A stretch of DNA of 64,000 nucleotides from DAOUET01 sp034430155. Its GTDB lineage: Bacteria > Chloroflexota > Anaerolineae > Anaerolineales > UBA4823. Made by a program: the position numbers and the translations under genes. A model generated the notes under the pieces. The model had not been told where the DNA came from, did no database searches, and saw only the letters and a list, made by a program, of their open reading frames with translations. The stretch is taken from the NCBI GenBank assembly GCA_034430155.1, contig DAOUET010000122.1, positions 12,131-76,130 on the forward strand. The letters run 5' to 3'. This document shows, piece after piece, positions 60,831 through 64,000 of this stretch (position 1 is the stretch's first letter; each line of letters starts with the position of its first letter).

Positions 60831-61498
60831 TGGACCAGGGCCTCAACTCGAGAAAGCAATCCCTCCAACGGCAAGTCAGCCAGGGAATCGAGACACAGGT
60901 CGGCGTTATCCAGGGGTAGCTGGTTGGTGAGTTCATTGGGCACGACTACACAAAAGAGCCCGGCGCGTTTGGCCGCCAGCAGGCCATTAGGCGAATCTTC
61001 CAGAACGATCGCCTGGCCGGGTGTTATTGCCAGATCCTTCAATACGGCCAGATACAGGGCCGGGTCGGGCTTGGCGTGTTTGACGTCCTCTGCGGTGCGG
61101 ATGCTGTCGAAGTAAGCGATCAAGCCGAGCCGGCTCAAATGTCCCCTGACCCACTCGGAGGAAGAGCTGGAGGCCAGACCCAGTTTCAGACCCAGCCTTT
61201 TGGCGTCGGCCAGGTAAGGTTTTACGCCTGGTTGTATGGGTTGTGTGGCGATCAACTGCATTTCTCTTGCTCGTCTCTGGGGAGCCAGGCCGGCGCGATC
61301 CACAGCATTACCAAGCTGTTGCTCCAGCGAGGCGAAAGGATCAAAAGTAGTGGGTGAAACCCCAATGTGGTGCACCCAGCTCGAGGGCGGCAGCTGGCAT
61401 CCGAAGGACTGGTAAAGCTCTTGCCATGATCGGTAAACCGGTACCTCGGTATCCAGAATCAGACCGTCAAAATCGAAGATCAATGCCTGGATAGTCAT
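60827..61498 (-). CDS. HAD-superfamily phosphatase/phosphoglucomutase-like
   Basis: 223 residues. Motif I FDFDGLILDTE (D9, D11), motif II in GLASSSSSEWVRGHL, Lys in KHAKPDPALYL and motif IV LEDSPNGLLAAKRAG. The four-helix cap and GLILDTE put it with beta-phosphoglucomutase and 2-deoxyglucose-6-phosphatase relatives. Its ATG overlaps the sbcD-like stop (ATGA) and its stop overlaps the DUF4269 remnant. Confidence 0.87.
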   Translation of the reverse strand: MTIQALIFDFDGLILDTEVPVYRSWQELYQSFGCQLPPSSWVHHIGVSPTTFDPFASLEQQLGNAVDRAGLAPQRRAREMQLIATQPIQPGVKPYLADAKRLGLKLGLASSSSSEWVRGHLSRLGLIAYFDSIRTAEDVKHAKPDPALYLAVLKDLAITPGQAIVLEDSPNGLLAAKRAGLFCVVVPNELTNQLPLDNADLCLDSLADLPLEGLLSRVEALVQ

Positions 61499-62742
61499 GC
61501 TTCTCTTTCACCTTCCTGGTGTACTTCCTCGATGACCCTTTTGGCCAGTTCGCTCAATTGCTGGCTCTCTTCCGCTTTGGTGTGGCTGGCGCGCCAGTAT
61601 AAGTCAAGCAAATCCAGGGGGCTCAGGCTACCCATACTTTGATCATCAGGCAGGCGGATGCGCGCTTCTATTAGTGGACGTTTTACCAGGTGGAATTCGA
61701 AGGCTGAGCCAGCGTATTCCCGAAGTGCGGCGTCGTCGATGAGCGACTCCCAATCGCGCGGGTATTCCACAGTCAACCGGACGATGGCAGCCTCCATCTG
61801 CTCCGGGCTTGGGAGCGCCTCTCGCAGGCGGGTGTTGAGCTGCTCCTGGGAATCTAACCGTACCAAACGGTCCACAAAAGGTCGAATGTCTTTCAGCTGG
61901 CGCCATTCCACTTTTGTTTCTCCACGCGCTACCTGGGCGATGACGAAAAATTTATCATCCTTGGCTTCTCCAAAATCCACCCGCTCGATGGAACCGGGAT
62001 AAATCACGGGAGGATGCCCACCCTGGTTTAGGTTTTGGGGTTTGTGGATGTGTCCCATGGCAACGTAATCCAGGCGCGGGTCCCGCACCAGGGATCCGGA
62101 TAGCACCAGATCGCTGCCCAACATGACGGTGCGTTCGCTGCCGTATGTCGCTCCCTGTATGGAGGCGTGGGCCGTGAGCACGGTTGGCAGGGTAGCATCA
62201 GCTTGATCCAGCCAGTTGTGCACCAGATCGGTCAGTCGTTCTTCCAATTGCTGATACACTTGCGCCGGATCGCTGGACTTTATGTCCAGATGGGCCATCA
62301 AGCCGGAACGTGATACCCAGGGCAGTGCTAAAACCTGTAATGGCAAGCCCTCCAGGTCATCTGGAGCGAGCATAACCGGTCGGTCGAGCACGTGCACATG
62401 GGGTACCTCCAGGGTGGTAAATTCCTCTATGGCGTGGGCGCGTCCCAATGCTGGCGAGAGATCGTGATTCCCTACCAGCAGTAGCGTCGGGATACCCGCT
62501 TTAGAGAGGCGCATGATCCGCCGTCCCCATTCACGCTGGAAGGTGGGTGCAGGGTTGCGGTCCTTATAGGCATCCCCGGCAAAGAGCACCATGTCAACCT
62601 TTTCATCGATAGCTGTATCCACGATGATATCCAGCGATTTGAGGAAGTCGATTACCCTTTCTGGCAGACCGCTTTGCGGGTCGTGGCGGCCGTAATTGGC
62701 CATATCGATATGTGCGTCTGCGAAATGCAAGATCCTTAGCAT
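61495..62742 (-). CDS. sbcD: SbcD/Mre11-type DNA exonuclease
   Basis: 415 residues. Calcineurin-like phosphoesterase motifs in order: HFADAHID, FAGDAYKDRNP, LVGNHDLS, LTAHASIQG and YVAMGHIHKP, then a capping domain (about 270-380). It cuts hairpin and protein-blocked DNA ends. Usually SbcC follows sbcD in an operon; here the next gene is a HAD phosphatase, so the SMC-like partner must be elsewhere or absent. It starts 10 nt after the stop of the C39/TPR gene. Confidence 0.87.
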   Translation of the reverse strand: MLRILHFADAHIDMANYGRHDPQSGLPERVIDFLKSLDIIVDTAIDEKVDMVLFAGDAYKDRNPAPTFQREWGRRIMRLSKAGIPTLLLVGNHDLSPALGRAHAIEEFTTLEVPHVHVLDRPVMLAPDDLEGLPLQVLALPWVSRSGLMAHLDIKSSDPAQVYQQLEERLTDLVHNWLDQADATLPTVLTAHASIQGATYGSERTVMLGSDLVLSGSLVRDPRLDYVAMGHIHKPQNLNQGGHPPVIYPGSIERVDFGEAKDDKFFVIAQVARGETKVEWRQLKDIRPFVDRLVRLDSQEQLNTRLREALPSPEQMEAAIVRLTVEYPRDWESLIDDAALREYAGSAFEFHLVKRPLIEARIRLPDDQSMGSLSPLDLLDLYWRASHTKAEESQQLSELAKRVIEEVHQEGEREA

Positions 62743-62752
62743 GGCTTAGCGG

Positions 62753-64000
62753 TTAAGGTTTCACGCCTAAAAGCTGCAGTTGATATAAGCTTGCCTCGAA
62801 GCCTGGATGCAAGTTGAGACTGGTGCGATAATCTTCGATGGCGCCAGCGGTGTCACCCAGAGCGGCTTTTGCCATGGCGCGCCAGTAGAAGCTCTCCTCC
62901 AGGACGGGTTTGCTCATGCTGTTCAGGGTCCTGGTCGCCAGGTCGATCACGTCGTAGTAGCGACCGCTGTAGAAGTAAGCGAAATACGGGCCGGTTTGGT
63001 ACCACATCATGCGCCAGGGACGCTCTTCCTCTGGAATGCTCGGGTATACCGCGAAAGCTTGGTCATAAGCTTGGGCTGCTCCGTTGTAATCTTGAAGCAG
63101 CATCAGGCTGGTGCCGCGGTTGAACCAGGCGAAGAACTGGGCGCGCCCGGTCAACCCATAGATTTCGTCCGAGGCCTCTTGGGCGGCGATTTGCTCGCTG
63201 GTGGTTTCGTCCCAACGCGCTCCAAGGATCGCCTGCACCTGAGCTTCTCCTTCAGGAGGATACACCACGATATACAGGTAGTCGAAAGCCCGCCAGCCAT
63301 CGATAATCTCTTCGAAAGGCATGGGATGATCTGGGCCAACATAGGTGTCTTGTACGATCAGGACGCTCTCGGCTTCATCGTAACCGGTGACCAGTTGGTA
63401 ATGGCCCATCCAGCTGTAATCCCCGGCCAGGTCGGTCAGGAAAGTCCCTTTCTCTAAGAGAACCGGGAAACCGTTGGCGACCAGGGTCTTGACCAGCTGC
63501 AGGTCGCCCCCTACCCGGACAACCGCGGCTAAGCCAGCAGAACTTTCCGCAAATTCGGCCATCTCGTACGGCATGACGTTTTTATCGTCTATCTCAGGTT
63601 TGATGGCATTACCCACCTGGTCACGGTTGCCTTTCCAACCCCAAAAAGTCAACGCCATGGAAAGATTGGAAGGCCCGCAATAGTTGAACCGGCCATGCTG
63701 GTCCTCATATTTCACGCCTTTCAATTTGACCGTCGGGGGTAGTGAGGTGGGTGTAAGGGTGGCGGTGGCTGAGGGTGAAGGGGTTGCACTTGGCCCTTGC
63801 GGGGGGACCGTCGCCGTGAAGGTATAGGTTGGACTGGGTGTCGGTGACATGGCAGGCTGTCCGGTCAACCCTCCTTGAGGGACAAATACCTGCGCTTCAG
63901 GAGGGTTGAGGGCGTATTTGATCTGGGTTCGCAGGTTATCGACCCGCCAGGCCAATCGGTCGTAAACCGGAGGTAGGTGATAGACCAGGACCATGAGGAG
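62753..64000 (-). CDS. C39-like peptidase with TPR domain, partial at window edge
   Basis: The frame stays open to base 64000, so the N-terminus, probably a signal/anchor segment (LLMVLVYH...), lies beyond the window; at least 415 residues are visible. A Thr/Pro linker (about 50-90) precedes a C39-type cysteine-peptidase domain (about 95-250). The cysteine is in NYCGPSNLSMAL and the histidine in MGHYQLVTGYD. The C-terminal TPR-like repeats span about 280-413. Expected outside the cell. It heads the run with sbcD, HAD, the DUF4269 remnant and the SIS gene. Confidence 0.85.
   Translation of the reverse strand, partial: LLMVLVYHLPPVYDRLAWRVDNLRTQIKYALNPPEAQVFVPQGGLTGQPAMSPTPSPTYTFTATVPPQGPSATPSPSATATLTPTSLPPTVKLKGVKYEDQHGRFNYCGPSNLSMALTFWGWKGNRDQVGNAIKPEIDDKNVMPYEMAEFAESSAGLAAVVRVGGDLQLVKTLVANGFPVLLEKGTFLTDLAGDYSWMGHYQLVTGYDEAESVLIVQDTYVGPDHPMPFEEIIDGWRAFDYLYIVVYPPEGEAQVQAILGARWDETTSEQIAAQEASDEIYGLTGRAQFFAWFNRGTSLMLLQDYNGAAQAYDQAFAVYPSIPEEERPWRMMWYQTGPYFAYFYSGRYYDVIDLATRTLNSMSKPVLEESFYWRAMAKAALGDTAGAIEDYRTSLNLHPGFEASLYQLQLLGVKP

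Noticed and set aside
1..64000. CRISPR arrays, insertion sequences, integrases, phage genes, rRNA
   Set aside because: None seen. The only regular repeats are the 8-bp leader array, the 90-bp coding repeat, the 21-bp DnaA arrays and the two palindromes.

Overview
The window looks like a chromosomal segment of a Chloroflexota bacterium, most likely class Anaerolineae. This is inferred from the Thr/Pro-rich linkers before surface domains, the cohesin/dockerin and LysM/SH3b/C39 proteins, the DUF92, DUF389, SIMPL, YtrA and YchF-like genes, and a Gram-positive-type LexA box. No database search was possible. There is no phage, transposase, integrase or CRISPR array. Coding density is high and genes run on both strands.

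Layout. 1-7.4 kb (minus strand): cysteine synthase coupled to a JAMM/M67 peptidase that runs off the left edge, then two large secreted proteins with cohesin modules, one also carrying a dockerin. 8.0-9.7 kb: a YtrA-type regulator, a slipin and a small DUF4177-like protein, driven from a promoter built into an 8-bp tandem array. A perfect parS site (9914-9929) lies at the convergent junction after them. 10-16.9 kb: nucleotidyltransferase, deoxynucleoside kinase, ssb, pepF, a LysM protein, a YchF-like P-loop NTPase and two GNAT enzymes. 17.1-20.8 kb: tRNA-Leu(CAA), glgC, a class-A-beta-lactamase-like wall protein and OsmC. 21-22.3 kb: a winged-helix regulator and a small protein. 22.3-22.86 kb: a long AT-rich non-coding stretch with two DnaA boxes, a candidate origin. 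22.9-31 kb (minus): two paralogous M1-type lipoproteins, an aminotransferase, a serine hydrolase and a fused chelatase AAA+/VWA protein. 31.2-42.3 kb (plus): an S1-domain protein, clpC, radA, a PucC-like transporter, a MerR-like regulator with two membrane proteins, a DUF6391-like protein and holA. 42.3-43.5 kb: an FtsK-like ATPase and a small protein under a consensus promoter with a LexA box in its spacer. 43.7-64 kb: rlmD-like, class V aminotransferase, a metallopeptidase lipoprotein, FHA protein, lipB, DUF389-SH3b, SIMPL, a PH-like membrane protein, DUF92, HAD, moaA, a zinc-ribbon protein, DinB-like, YbaK, GNAT, a SIS isomerase, a truncated DUF4269 gene, HAD, SbcD-like and a C39/TPR protein cut by the right edge.

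How it hangs together. Much of the content is genome maintenance (ssb, radA, holA, clpC, sbcD, the SOS-type FtsK cassette) and cell-surface hydrolases. The strongest unexplained signals are regulatory. (1) A 52-nt element sits in the same orientation and at nearly the same distance upstream of the S1 and FHA promoters; it contains CCCCNNNTCTGGGG, which recurs in the candidate origin and upstream of pepF. (2) The SOS-type promoter drives an undescribed ATPase/small-protein pair. (3) Two DnaA-box arrays have exact 21-bp phasing. (4) The parS site. (5) A set of apparently leaderless genes has the -10 box 6-8 nt before the start codon.
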